A stretch of 64,000 nucleotides of DNA, from NCBI GenBank assembly GCA_947650285.1, contig CANTFL010000235.1, positions 124,001 to 188,000 of the forward strand, in the 5' to 3' direction. Positions 21,452-32,169 of this stretch are shown here, in pieces. A program made the translations under genes and the position numbers. The notes below the pieces were generated by a model. It searched no databases, was not told the origin of the DNA, and saw nothing but the letters and a program-made list of their open reading frames with translations. This DNA is from Hyaloperonospora brassicae (Eukaryota > Oomycota > Peronosporomycetes > Peronosporales > Peronosporaceae). Numbering within the stretch: position 1 is the first letter of the stretch; each line of letters starts with the position of its first letter.

Positions 21452-21766
21452 CTACGACCAAAGGCGGTTCCAAAATTTAGCTCTGAACTTCTTGAACCAT
21501 TCATCGAGCCATGGCGTGTCCCATCCATACATGAACCCCATACTGGCTACCGGTTGATGGACACCACCACCTCCTCCATCTCCGCCTCCACCTCCGCCTC
21601 CTCCACCTCGTCCTCCTCCTCCTCCTCCTCCTTTCCGTTGTTCTTCGTCTCGGTAGTCGTCAGGTTCCACCGTGCCCGCGGAATACTGTCGCTCAGAGCT
21701 GGTTGTGCTCGCACTGGTTGCTGCTAGCGTCGCCACTAGGAAAAGCACGAGAGCGAGCAGGCGCAT
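21452..21766 (-). CDS. Secreted Gly-rich RXLR-like effector candidate 1
   Basis: 104 residues from the ATG at 21766. A typical signal peptide (MRLLALVLFLVATLAATSAS) ends near residue 20. RQYS at 26-29 lies where RXLR is expected, followed by an acidic DDYRDEEQR dEER-like segment at 36-44, a Gly stretch at 46-68 (26-28 bases of GGA/GGC-like repeats per block), and an aromatic, amphipathic tail (WLDEWFKKFRAKFWNRLW). An oomycete Inr-like motif lies 50 nt upstream. RXLR-dEER effectors are exported to host cells. Here the RXLR is degenerate, so translocation is inferred only from layout and from the related protein at 39663. Confidence 0.7.
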   Translation of the reverse strand: MRLLALVLFLVATLAATSASTTSSERQYSAGTVEPDDYRDEEQRKGGGGGGGRGGGGGGGGGDGGGGGVHQPVASMGFMYGWDTPWLDEWFKKFRAKFWNRLWS

Positions 21767-21815
21767 GGCTTTGACGGGCGCGCACGGGTCAAACGCGGTT
21801 TCGCAATGGCTGAAT

Positions 21816-21829
21816 GAAATGGGAAATGA
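21816..21829 (-). promoter_or_regulatory. Oomycete Inr-like core promoter motif
   Basis: On the minus strand it reads TCATTTCCCATTTC, 13 of 14 positions of the oomycete Inr/flanking consensus YCATTYYNCAWTTT, 50 nt before the ATG at 21766. Confidence 0.6.
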
Positions 21830-24800
21830 CAATGTGAAGGAACGTCCGGCTGTCGGGAGGCATCGAGGCGAGAGTCGTGTCAAATTCAGGTGCACAGGCT
21901 CTGTTTTCTCACCCAGCGCCACGCAGCTCGACCGATCCCATCCGCTATGGGCTTTCTTTCGTCGTGTCGACAACCCAAGTGCGGACGTAGACCGTGACGA
22001 AGGGACTCTTATCCAAATATCGCATGGCCTAACGCCCTTTCGTATGCGTTGCGACGACGGGCGGACGTGGCTCAGCCCACAACATAACCAGATGGCAGGG
22101 GATAGACGAGAAAGCCGTTCGTCGATGTGTTGTCGTCGCCATGCGTAACAAGCAGAGTTTGTCGAGGCAATGGGCTCGCCGCCAAAGCCGTGCAGCCGGT
22201 GAGCGGGTCCGAGCAACTCGTCACAGCAAACCTAGGCGAGTTGCCCCGTGTGCTTTACAATAATGACCAGCCCAAGTCGAAGGAAAGCAATGCGCTGCCA
22301 AGAAGCATCACACGAGGACGCATGCGTATGCCATCCCCTTTGGTCGCTTCTGTTCGCTTCTGTTCGCTCACACCTTCCTGCCAACTAGCTGCAAGAGAAC
22401 AACAGCAGAAGTCGACAACAATGGGACTGTCATCCTGGAGCGTAGCGTACTCCTCCAGCATATACGTTGCTGCATGCTGCCTCGACACATTTATTTGGCA
22501 AAGTGCGACAACGTGTACAGATGTACACGTGTCGTGAGTCAGCTCTCGTCAAGAAAGGGCAGGAAAGAGGTGGGGGAAGCTCGTTCGTAGCGTGTTGTAT
22601 AGTCAGTATCCTCCCTGACAGTCCCGATGGAAATACCTCAACAAGATGGCGCAACGCATGATACGGCGATGGAAAAGACACCTGGAGCTTGGCGGCTTTC
22701 GGTGCGTCGAGGTGACGATTGTAGTCTACCGAAGGACGCCGAAGTGTCGGTCGGCATTCTGGCGTCGTCATCATGCGAGGCCGAACGTGGTTCTGGTCTC
22801 AATAACAACATCACGGCTTCCCAGTGCACGAGCGCCGCCGGTCACAACGTCGAATGTGATTAGTTTGCGGCCAGGAGTTGCGAATGTATTGGCTTTCGTT
22901 CGTGCGAAGAGGGAATCTTGAAGGACCAACGCCATCTGCGCACGCTACCTGGCTCTATGTTTTCACTTGGCTTCGACATCGACCATGAACTGAATGACAT
23001 GACGAGCGACGTTCTCGTCAAGTTGTCTCTAGTACTTTGCTGCGGCATGACAATCGGAAGAGAATGCTCTGTTGGATAACGCATTCTGAACTGTATGCAC
23101 GTGTTGGGCACTTGCAAGTGTCTGAACTTGCAGCGAGCCCGGCGTCGTACCGAACATCTCCTGTTCTTGCTCGACAAAAGCACGCCGAGTTGTTATCTCT
23201 GCCACCACTGCTGTCTGAAGCTGCACCTCGCCAGACGAAACAGCTCTCGGTATCAAGTACACGGCTTGTGCGTGGTGCTGTGGCCGACACTGCTGAGCGT
23301 TTTTCTTAGAATAGGAACTGTGTGCCTCTGCATAATGTCACTCAACCCCGGTGACTTCTTGCTGGTCGCACGAACGTTTCCTCCTCTTGTTGTGTCAGTG
23401 CATTTCTCCATCCGTCACCTCTCGAGGCATCTTGCCGATCTACGATTGACACTTTGCGAGACGAAAAGAGTGCGTTGACATGGCTGAGGGTCGGTGCTTA
23501 AAACACTTGTACGTTGAGATGTAGACTAAGTGTTACCCGTGTAGCTCCTCTTCCAATCCTCATACGTTCGTCTTCCATATGGGTAGTCATCATCGTAGGT
23601 GACAGCATCTCCTTCGCTGTCATCGTTTGTGGGTATCTGCTGTATCTCCGGTCGTTTTTGCTACATGGGCCATCAACCGAACTTCGTCGTCGGTGTCCTT
23701 ACAAAGAGCACGAATGATCGACTGAACACTGCGATCGATTCGTGTGTGAGTCTCGTAGGATCAATCAGAAGAGCAGTTCTTGCTTCGTACCCCAGAGAGA
23801 AGGGGGCGGCTTTCCCGAGGCCTTGAGATACTGCGAATGAATGACTGGGCGTTGGAAACATTGGTTGACTTGAGCGAGACTACTGACCGATCACTGAGAA
23901 TGATCTCTTCTGCCATATGGAGACCAACATGGAACGAGCATAGCGCACGAAGCACCACAAAGTGTTCGTGCTTTCCTGTACGAAGCGACAAGATCAAAAG
24001 ACTTACAACGAGAGAGCTCTACCCTCGAGGTTTGCGTTCTTTCTTGGATTCATGCCCGAGCAGAGCCCTCACTTTGCTGGTCGGATCCTAGGCTGTATAT
24101 TGAAAGAAGCAATTGAGCCGCCACTTCGCACGAGCACCTCGTGGTAGCAACACGTTCCCCTCCCTCTCTTGCTCTGATGATTACAAAGGGGTGGAGAGAA
24201 ACCAGTTTGGCTAGCTACCATTACGGGTTACAAGATCACTGAAGTGTCTATAGCCACTCGCGAACTGCAGGATGTGGCTCTTGCCCGCTGGAATGGGATC
24301 CGTTTTGCCAGATGTTCGTGCGCAACAGTTTCCTGCAACGTCCCCGTTGCCAGCCATAAGATTATCGACTAGCCCTATCCTATAGCTCTAGCAAGACGAG
24401 GAAGGTCATGAAGCTGTGAATAGCAGTGCGTACACTGCAATCACAGTCGACAGTGCAATATCTATCGCATAGTTTTGAGAGCACATCCGACCTTGTGGCA
24501 CACTCAGTGTCCTGACGTGAGTGGCTTTCTCTGTCTACAACACTGGGCAGCGTTTTTTGTTCCACATCCAAAAAGTAACATCTATAGGATGAGCTTGCGT
24601 ATGCTCTCTGTAACAGGCTCAATATTGAGCTGTAGGAGACGAGCTAGCCACTGCTCTCGACGGTGTTGACGACACGAATTCTTCAGTGAGCAGTGCATCG
24701 ATAGGAGTGAAAGTTCTTCGCACCGCAGCGGTCATTGAGCTTCCAGTAGCTCAATGTGGCGACCAGTGTATTGACGGGACACTATCGGTAAACTCTGTCA

Positions 24801-25022
24801 GTTGACTTTTCACACGCTTTTCGTCCTGGACTACAAAAGAAGGCTTTTACGCGTTTCGAAATGGTATCCTTAGAAACGGTATCGATTCCAAAGTACCCAT
24901 TTCCTCGGTCCATTACCGCGCACTCTGGATCTTACTCGATCCAGACATCATGATTAGCAGAAGGTGGTGAATAAAAAGTGCTGATTGTCCCGGAAGATTT
25001 TACGCGACGCGAACGCCATTAC
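21830..25022. other. 3.2 kb without a recognisable gene
   Basis: Short overlapping frames on both strands. The longest, at 22644-23478, show no domain or signal peptide I can support. Possible decayed coding sequence, unidentified. Confidence 0.35.
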
Positions 25023-25065
25023 TCATTGTCCAGTCAGTCGTCCAGGACTCTCAAGCCGAATCGTC

Positions 25066-26325
25066 ATGACCACCACCAATCGATGGCTGCGCGAAGAGCA
25101 CGAGCACAGCAGTTTATCAAATGCTTCGCTGGGCAAAGTCATCTCCACTGGTCTCCTCCTCGGCGTTGTGCACATTTTGACCGGTACGAATACAAACCGC
25201 TTTGATCCGGTGACACTTTGGTCCACATGTACACACAAACTATTCCAGCGATCAATCGATCGAAGATTTTCACAATGCTTTGGTTCACTTCCTCCAGGTC
25301 CCGACCACTTGAGTGCATTGGCTGCCATGACCACTGGATCTTCGTGGCGGGCGTTTGCATTGGGCATTCGATGGGGTTGCGGCCATTCCATCGGTCTCAT
25401 TTTCATGGCGCTCATCTTCTTTGCTGCTGGCCGAACCGTAGACTTGGACCAAGTAGGGGGGTACCTCAATTACGCCGTCGGGTTCTTCATGATGGTCCTA
25501 GGCGTGTGGACAGCCTTTCGCGAACGCAAGAAATACCGAGCACGATTGACAGAAGACATGTCTTCTGTCGTAGATGGGGGCGGAGGCGATCACCTTCCGA
25601 AGAGTCGCGCCAGTCAGAGCAGATCGAGCGCGACGGCGGCCACTTTGGTGATGCCACTGTCCCAGCAACGCTTGCCAAGCTCAGTTCATGTAGAGAGGCC
25701 ATCGCACGTCTCAATATCGTCAGCAAAAGACTGTGCGGTAGTCGAGGCGTCAGCTTCGCCGTCAACGTCGTTTCATCCGCTCAAGTCAGAAGATGGCAGG
25801 TGGTTAGCTGCAGCTCCGTGTTCTCAAGCTGCTGATACTGCAGAGCTTGCAACACGAGAGTCCTCTGTGTGCCACCTCCGCAATTGGATATGCTGTCAAC
25901 ATGTCGACTTTGAGAAACCCACGACGCAAAAGGTCGGTAGCTGACGGGTGGTCGATCACCTGCTGACGGTCTGTCGTCCTTGCAATGTGATCACTAACTC
26001 GGCTGCTGTGCAGATTATGGCTCTCCTTGTCGGAATCGTCCACGGCTTTGCAGGACCTGGAGGCATTCTTGGCGTACTACCCGCCGTGGTGCTGAACGAT
26101 TGGACCAAGTCAGTCTCCTACCTCGCCTCCTTCTGCGTCGCGTCGATCGCTATCATGGGCGTCTTTGCAGCTCTCTACGGCGAAGTCACTGGTCGCCTAA
26201 GCGGCAACTCCCTCACCGTGCAATTCCGAATCGGGATGTTCTCGTCGTGTTTCTCATTCCTCGTCGGCGTTGCGTGGATTGGGCTCCAAGCAACTGGCCA
26301 AATGTCGGCTGTGTTTGGCGAGTAG
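25066..26325 (+). CDS. NicO-family nickel/cobalt transporter, three exons
   Basis: Exons 25066-25183, 25298-25932 and 26014-26325 give 354 residues. Both introns are GT-AG, and joining the exons makes an unbroken protein that aligns with the paralog at 26583: VVHILTG|PDHLSAL across intron 1 and TTQK|IMALLVGIVHG across intron 2. Motifs are HILTGPDHLSAL, GIRWGCGHSIGL (the HX4D/H-like metal-binding region of NiCoT/NicO proteins) and VHGFAGPGGILGVLPAVVLNDWTKS. About six membrane segments flank a Ser-rich hydrophilic loop (about residues 165-270). Likely a membrane Ni2+/Co2+ permease. I chose ATG 25066 because the frame upstream of it lacks an ATG and the paralog starts similarly. An imperfect Inr-like motif lies at 25023. 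Read without splicing it would look like a frameshifted pseudogene. Confidence 0.8.
25184..25297 (+). other. Intron 1 of the NicO gene (114 bp)
   Basis: GTACGA at the donor and CTCCAG at the acceptor, phase 1. Its length is a multiple of three with no in-frame stop, so it is invisible to simple ORF finding. Removing it restores the conserved HILTGPDHLSAL block. Confidence 0.8.
25933..26013 (+). other. Intron 2 of the NicO gene (81 bp)
   Basis: Donor GTCGGT, acceptor GTGCAG, phase 0. It holds an in-frame TGA at 25942. Removing it aligns TTQK-IMALLVG with RTQQ-LTAFAYG of the paralog without gaps. Confidence 0.8.
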
Positions 26326-26582
26326 CATACGATCGGGAGTAGAGTACGGACGCCGCTACAAACCAAAAGACTGCACGCAACACTCGTCACGCCATTTGTA
26401 CATGTAACAACATCCGACAGTCTCATTCACGTTGAAGTGTCTGTCCTCGCACGGCAACCGCATTGAAAAAAGGAGCGGCAGCCCCACCACAGTGTCACGA
26501 CAGAGCTCCTCAGGTATATCTCACCCCGGACTCGTCAACCTACAAAACAAAGTCGCACCAACCGACCCGGAAGACGCCGCTC

Positions 26583-27506
26583 TTACCCAAACACCTCGTC
26601 CAACGTGCCCGTGAGCACCAGCGCGACCCACATGACGCCGACCCCGAGCGACACACAGGACGAAAAGACGCCAATGCGGACGAGCGACGCGGCCGACACG
26701 CGGCTCACGCGGCCCGTGACCTCTCCATAGAGCGCTGCAAAGGCGCCCATGGTCGCGATCGACGACAGGCAAAAGGCGCCGAGGTACGCCGACGACTTGG
26801 TCCAGTCGTTGAGGATCACAGCGGGCAGCACGCCGAGCACTCCGCCCGTGCCCGCGAGGCCGTGCGCCGTCCCGTAGGCGAACGCCGTGAGCTGCTGCGT
26901 CCGCGGGTTCTTAATGTCCGCCTGCACGAGGCCACAGCAGCAACGGGTTGCAGCAGGAGCTGTCGTCGTCGTCGTGTCGTCGTCGTTGTCGTCGTGTCGT
27001 CCATCGCGCGCCGTCAGACGGGGCGACTTGTTCCACGCGGGCGACGGGCCCGTCTCGTGCGTCGCCCCGTCTGTGTCGTTCGTTTGCGCTGCGTCGACCA
27101 ATGGGCGCTCGACGTCCTGTCGCAGGAGCCACGTCGCTTCTGCCAGCGGCGGCGGCGGTTGCTGCAACAGCTGGTGGCGCAGCAGCAGGTAGTGGCGCAG
27201 GCTCCAGAGCCCGAGCCCTATCATGAGGAACCCGACGAGGAAGTCGCAGTCGGTGCCGAACGCGTTGACGTTCACGTGCTGCCCGAGCGCGAGGAAACAG
27301 GCGGTCACGACGACGAGGCCCGTCGAGTGGCCGCAGCCCCAGCGCAGGCCGAGTTGGCACGAGCGCCACGAGGAGCCGGCGCTGAGGACAATGAGCGCAC
27401 TGAGGTGGTCGGGTCCCGTGAGGACGTGCACGAGGCCCATGAGGAGACCGGCGGCGACGATACTTGGGACCGGTGCGCCGTCGAGCGACGACGACACGGC
27501 GGCCAT
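26583..27506 (-). CDS. NicO-family nickel/cobalt transporter, intronless paralog
   Basis: 307 residues from the ATG at 27506; the frame continues further upstream only from a GTG. Same order of motifs as its neighbour: GLVHVLTGPDHLSAL, LGLRWGCGHSTGL, then a variable hydrophilic loop rich in Asp, Thr and Ala (DDNDDDTTTTT), and AHGLAGTGGVLGVLPAVILNDWTKS. Six or so hydrophobic segments. It converges tail-to-tail on the three-exon gene with 257 bp between stop codons. The sequence is noticeably more GC-rich than its paralog. Likely an integral membrane Ni/Co transporter; the compartment cannot be read from the sequence. Confidence 0.85.
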   Translation of the reverse strand: MAAVSSSLDGAPVPSIVAAGLLMGLVHVLTGPDHLSALIVLSAGSSWRSCQLGLRWGCGHSTGLVVVTACFLALGQHVNVNAFGTDCDFLVGFLMIGLGLWSLRHYLLLRHQLLQQPPPPLAEATWLLRQDVERPLVDAAQTNDTDGATHETGPSPAWNKSPRLTARDGRHDDNDDDTTTTTAPAATRCCCGLVQADIKNPRTQQLTAFAYGTAHGLAGTGGVLGVLPAVILNDWTKSSAYLGAFCLSSIATMGAFAALYGEVTGRVSRVSAASLVRIGVFSSCVSLGVGVMWVALVLTGTLDEVFG

Positions 27507-28750
27507 TGTGTGCGGTACGTACGCACGTGTCACTGAGAGAGCTGTGCTGTGCTGTGGTGTGCTGTGTAATTACGAGGGGGTCTGGTGTGGCTCTTGACGA
27601 GGCCGTCTGTGCTTGGGCGCGGATGGCCGTCGTAACGACAGACGGGTGGAGGGGATCGGGTGGATCCACGAGACGTGGGGGGGCTGAAGTAACGGGACGG
27701 TGACAAAAAAAGAGAGCTGCTTTTTGCCTCGTGGTGGAGGTGGATAAAATGAGACAGAGGATGTTGCGACGCGACGTGTCGTCACGGGAATAGATACGAC
27801 TTCGTCGGGTTGGGGAGCACAGCGTTTCTATCGTGTAGATAGATAGAAATGGTTTTGTCGCAAAAAGAAGCTGCATATGCGTATCCTGCTCACACAGGCT
27901 TGGCCGTAGGCGTTCTTCAGACTGCTCGAGCACTTCTGTTGATATTTTCTTTCGTTGCTCCCGCCTTGTTCCCTCGCAGCGAGTTTGAGCTGTCCTTGAC
28001 ATCGACGCAATGCGTGACCTACGCAAGGCGACATTGGTCGCGAGTAATTGCGACTGACAATCTGTAGACTGCTCGAACAAAGTAAGCTCTCGGCGTATGT
28101 CGAAGAAAAGGAATATGGGGTGAAGGCTCATGCACAAGTGCATCGATACCAACGAGGAAGGGCGTGAGTACCTCGCAATGCAATCGGCAAAGCGCAAGTG
28201 GCCAAGCGACGTCATGTCTGCGTCCTCACACGGCCACAGTGCGCTTGCGACAATTGCGTGATGCGTAGCTTTCGCGCGGTCAACGCATCAACAAAGGAAC
28301 GACAAGCAAGCGCTTCGCCATCCGACAAATGTTGACAGAGCTTGACCACATGATACAAAGTCCTCTTCGCGACTGCGCTACTCCAGCTCCGTATCCACCA
28401 CACACGCTCAACGGCTCGCGCGGCCGCATCCTCGAATACATCGCTGATCTAATCGAGCAACTTGCAGGTCCTAAGCAGACAATGCTGAAAAAGTATGCGT
28501 TGCGCAACGGAGCAGGTCACGCGGTCAGAGTATTGATGTGCATACAGCCTGGTTGAGATCGAGATTTCGATTGCAAGCGACGCGCGTACGTTGCGCTACG
28601 TTGCAATCAAGTTATGGTGTGGTCATTGACTGTCGTCAGCTTCCACTGAGTCAAAGCGCCTTCTAACCGACTGATGAGACTTTTCCGTCGAACTGATTGC
28701 AGCGACTCAGTGCGCCACGTATCGACAACGACAGGTCCTCAAGCGATACC
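27507..28750. other. No gene recognised; upstream region of the minus-strand NicO gene
   Basis: A minus-strand frame of about 430 codons runs from here through the NicO gene in another frame and is a shadow. The near part has CACA repeats. No Inr consensus was found. Confidence 0.4.
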
Positions 28751-28894
28751 ATGAGACTCACCCGTAGCCTCTCTTGGGCACTACTTGCAACACTGACGGC
28801 AACGCTGAGCTTGCAATGTCAAAGTCGAAGCATGTGCAGTTTACGGGTAACTTTGTGCGTGCACGGAGTGGGAAAGTCGACCCTCAGCAAGTGA
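28751..28894 (+). CDS. Short secreted peptide or broken effector
   Basis: 47 residues from ATG 28751. The N-terminus MRLTRSLSWALLATLTATLS is a good signal peptide and resembles those of the effector candidates nearby. The rest is Cys- and Arg-containing with no RXLR. A different frame from 28818 to 28941 encodes about 40 hydrophilic residues (GNFVRARSGKVDPQQVMLQQ), so a frameshift may have cut an originally longer secreted protein. Low certainty that it is expressed. Confidence 0.3.
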   Translation: MRLTRSLSWALLATLTATLSLQCQSRSMCSLRVTLCVHGVGKSTLSK

Positions 28895-29272
28895 TGCTGC
28901 AACAAGCACGTGCTATGATCGGTATTCATTTCGACGTCTAGAGGGCGAGGGATACTATTGTAGCCTTCTCCTTCAGTTATCAGTCTGCTTGAAGACTTCG
29001 GTAGACCCGTAGTAAGCACCGGATCAGAGCAAGCTCTCCACAAGTCTCGCTTAAGTGTACACAAACCGGATAAAAGTACCACACCAGACACGTATCGGTC
29101 ATGGCATGTGCTCACCATTTATTGTGTCGAGAAATCTGTCAGCCACAGCTGTGCACTGCTGCCACCGACTACATCGGGCGTCCCGCAACTTTAGCAGCCG
29201 CATCTGCGACGATTTATTTGTTCTCGAAGGGTGTCTGAGTGCGCACAAACAAATGCGCCCATCCTCAAAAGC
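28895..29272. other. No gene recognised
   Basis: Distal upstream region of the CGS-like gene. Nothing supported. Confidence 0.4.
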
Positions 29273-29345
29273 ACAAATGCGAAGGCTGCGACACTTCGCT
29301 CTGGACAAATGCGAAGGCTGCGACACTTCGCTCTGGACAAATGCG
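29273..29345. repeat. 32-bp tandem repeat upstream of the CGS-like gene
   Basis: Two exact units (29273-29304 and 29305-29336) plus a partial third. Each unit contains the inverted pair gcgaag and cttcgc, so each can form a small hairpin, 110-180 bp before the ATG. Possibly a duplicated regulatory site. Confidence 0.8.
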
Positions 29346-29409
29346 TTTCCTTTCGTACCCAAACGCACCATTTGCTACACAACACGTCCACTTATTGTTC
29401 GCACGCCCG

Positions 29410-29446
29410 CATCGACCGCATCGACCGCATCGACCGCATCGCCCCC
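29410..29446. repeat. 9-bp tandem repeat (atcgaccgc)n in the 5' leader
   Basis: About 3.5 exact copies immediately before the CGS-like start codon. If translated upstream it would give His-Arg-Pro repeats, but the conserved protein begins at 29452. Confidence 0.85.
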
Positions 29447-29451
29447 AACTT

Positions 29452-31065
29452 ATGTCGTCATCGTCGTTCCCGCCCCAGTCCCTCGGTGTCTCTCTGCCTC
29501 CTCAGGCCCGCCATGCCGTCTCTGTGTCCATGCCCAAGTGGGCCCACGTCGTGGCCTACGAAGAGGGCCAACCAGACGTGCTCAGCGCGCTCTCCTGCGG
29601 CTACCCGCGTTTCTTCCGCCATCCCGTGGTCGTGGAGCTGCAAGCACTGGTCCAGAATCAGATAGTCCCTCCCTCGAATGATGTAGCCAAGTGGGAGGTC
29701 ATGGTCGTGCCAACGGCTGAAGTAGCGCAACGGTTGCACCGCTTTCTTCTCGACGGTCCCAAACCCGCGTCGGTCAAAAATACCGACGTCTCGGTGCACG
29801 TTGTCAAAAACGTGGTCCACGCCGTCCGCTTTCCGCGGTGCATGGGCCATAGTGCCAAACACTTTTGGCAGCACGCGGGCGAGATCGTGTCGTCGCGGCA
29901 CGCGCTGCAGCTACTTCACGCGCTCCAGCACGCGGACCCGTCCAGACTGGCCGTGCCTAGACTAGGACAGACGGCCAAGCACCGCGCGCTCCAGGCGCGC
30001 GTAGCTGCCCGCTATTTCGAGTCCCCTCTCGATAGTGACACCCCCGTCGCGCTCTACCCAACGGGCATGGCCGCTCTGTTCGCCACTGTGCGGCTGCTGC
30101 AACAGCTTCGAGGACGCGACGGCAGAGGCATTTTGGTCGGCTTTTCGTACGTGGATACGCTCAAGATACTGTCGAGGCGCGAGTGGTGTGCGCAGGGCGT
30201 GCACTTTTTCCCCACTGGGTCCGAAGCCGACCTGCAGGCGGTGGAAGCGATCGTTGCAACGGAGAAGAACGTGCTGGGGATCTGGACCGAGTTCCCCAGT
30301 AACCCGTTGCTGTCGATGGTGCAGCTCAAGCGGCTGGCGGCCTGTGCCCACGCACAGGGCACAGTGCTCGTGGTGGACGACACAGTGGGGTCGTTCAATG
30401 TCAATGTGATGCAACAGGGCTGCGCCGACCTCGTGGTGACGAGTCTGTCCAAGATCTTTAGCGGCTCGGGCACTGTGATGGCAGGCAGCGTCGTGCTGAA
30501 CCCGGCGAGTGTGATGGCGGACGAGCTACGGACGGTCTTTGCACCGGACGTGGACTCGTTCTTGGCCGAAGACGACGTTGAGGTGTTGCTGGAGCAGTCG
30601 GAAAACCTGACTGAACGGCTGGCAAAGACAAATGCAAGTGCGGCGACGATTGTAGAGCGACTGGTGACGCACCCGGTGGTCAAGGACGTGTATTACCCGA
30701 CGCGGGGCGACACCAGGACCCTTTATGATCCATTCTTGCATCTGCCTGGAGAGACCGATACGCCTCGGTACGGTCCACTGGTCTCTATTTTGCTGCACGG
30801 TGGACTCGAGCCGGCGAAGGCGTTCTACGACACACTGACGATTGCAAAAGGTCCGAGTCTCGGCACGAACTTTACTTTGGCGTGTCCGTACACGCTGCTT
30901 GCGCACTATGGGGAGCTGGACTTTGTAGAGACTTGTGGCGTCGACCGTAATCTCATTCGCATATCCATCGGCCAAGAAGACCCTGAAGATATCTGGGCTG
31001 ATTTCGAGCAGGCACTGGCTGCTGCTAGCGCTTTGGTGACGCCTGACCTTGCCGCATCAAAGTGA
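29452..31065 (+). CDS. Cystathionine gamma-synthase-like PLP enzyme
   Basis: 537 residues from ATG 29452. It belongs to the Cys/Met-metabolism PLP-dependent family (fold type I), in the long STR2-like form with an N-terminal extension of about 190 residues. Motifs are YPTGMAAL at about 202 (Tyr and Gly for cofactor and substrate), LGIWTEFPSNPLL near 280, VVDDTVGSF with Asp 309/310, TSLSKIFSGSG with the PLP-binding Lys 334, and GPLVSILLHGG late in the protein. Expected reaction: replacing the acyl group of an activated homoserine with cysteine to give cystathionine, the transsulfuration route to methionine. No intron is needed. The single long open frame has strong coding bias. Upstream tandem repeats may affect its promoter. 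Confidence 0.85.
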   Translation: MSSSSFPPQSLGVSLPPQARHAVSVSMPKWAHVVAYEEGQPDVLSALSCGYPRFFRHPVVVELQALVQNQIVPPSNDVAKWEVMVVPTAEVAQRLHRFLLDGPKPASVKNTDVSVHVVKNVVHAVRFPRCMGHSAKHFWQHAGEIVSSRHALQLLHALQHADPSRLAVPRLGQTAKHRALQARVAARYFESPLDSDTPVALYPTGMAALFATVRLLQQLRGRDGRGILVGFSYVDTLKILSRREWCAQGVHFFPTGSEADLQAVEAIVATEKNVLGIWTEFPSNPLLSMVQLKRLAACAHAQGTVLVVDDTVGSFNVNVMQQGCADLVVTSLSKIFSGSGTVMAGSVVLNPASVMADELRTVFAPDVDSFLAEDDVEVLLEQSENLTERLAKTNASAATIVERLVTHPVVKDVYYPTRGDTRTLYDPFLHLPGETDTPRYGPLVSILLHGGLEPAKAFYDTLTIAKGPSLGTNFTLACPYTLLAHYGELDFVETCGVDRNLIRISIGQEDPEDIWADFEQALAAASALVTPDLAASK

Positions 31066-31950
31066 ACGAATGCACAGTGCTGTATCAAGCGAAACACCTG
31101 CTGCCGCTAGTGTATCTGCTACCTACGACGCAGCAAAATGCTTCCGGAAATTCGATACGCAGGGAGCATTGGACGCGCAGATAGCGTTAGAGTTCGTGGA
31201 ACAGCGTGAGCGCTCTCTCAGATGTGGTCACGTCAATTGTGCTCGACTGGTGCTGAAAGTGCTCGACTGGTGCTGAAAGTGCTCTTCTGGCTCGCTGAAA
31301 GTGCTCTTCTGGTGCTGAACACGTTCTGACAGTAGTTGGTGCTGTATCTGTCTGTTTCTCGACCAGCATCCAAGTGGAAAACTGTGAATACAGCGACTTC
31401 GACTGCGACGATCGAGAGACGCAGCACGACGATCGAAGTTTACGACGCGATTGTCTTTGCCGAGGGTCACTGTCAGCTGCAGTTTCCATACGAGTTGCGC
31501 CCGTGGGTTAGCAGACACCAAAGACCTCTACACGCGAATGGGTGACTGCATGCACAGGTCTTTGGTGTGCTGCTGTGTTGAGTCACTTGTCCATGTCCAC
31601 GCCGGCAGAGCGCACAGGGAGCGAAATGAATGCTCATCGCCAATGCTCACCGCCTACACACTGCTCCGTGGTCCCATCTCTGGGTATTGACTGACTGTCA
31701 TTCAACAAGAAGGGGTTGCGATCAAGTCGGTGTCCTGCATTGGCCCGTGTTGTCCTGACGCAGCAACAGCCACTGCTTTTGTCTCGACTCTTGATGAAGT
31801 CCACTGTACAAGACAACCTGATGTACCGACAAGAGGACGTGGCACCTGACCGACAGGTGCAACAGAGTCTTTACCAGACAGTAGCAATACCACTAACAAA
31901 CACGAACACGAATGCTATTCACATGCCATTAGAATTCATAAAGTCGACAC

Positions 31951-31984
<34 letters not shown>

Positions 31985-32169
31985 CTCTCTCTTTACACTC
32001 ACACGCTCTGACGCTCCCTCTCCCCCCCCCGTTCGTGTCGAGTGGGGTCAATCAACACACACGCAACGCCACCGCCCGCGCTTCCTTCGACCCCACTGGT
32101 TCGCTCGACCTGAACTTGCTCGCAAAAAAAGACGCCGAACACGCGTTGTGGCCGCCGCGCCCCACCCCC
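31066..32169. other. No gene recognised; repeats only
   Basis: Holds the 20-bp tandem array at 31241-31320 and a (CT)15 tract at 31952-31982. No domain-bearing frame seen. Confidence 0.5.
31241..31320. repeat. ~20-bp tandem repeat, four units
   Basis: Units of gctcgactggtgctgaaagt, the first two identical, the third and fourth variants (gctcttctgg). Confidence 0.85.

Noticed and set aside
25933..25947. NicO gene at 25 kb as a pseudogene with a premature TGA
   Set aside because: The TGA lies in an 81-bp GT-AG intron; splicing restores gap-free alignment to the paralog.
26911..28215. 434-codon minus-strand frame
   Set aside because: Overlaps the minus-strand NicO gene in another frame; low-complexity Arg/Pro/Ala composition, no domain. 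A GC-driven shadow.
29239..29451. Longer N-terminus for the CGS-like protein
   Set aside because: The extension translates tandem repeats; the ATG at 29452 begins the conserved part.
30054..30683. 209-codon minus-strand frame
   Set aside because: Lies opposite the CGS-like coding sequence; no independent signal.
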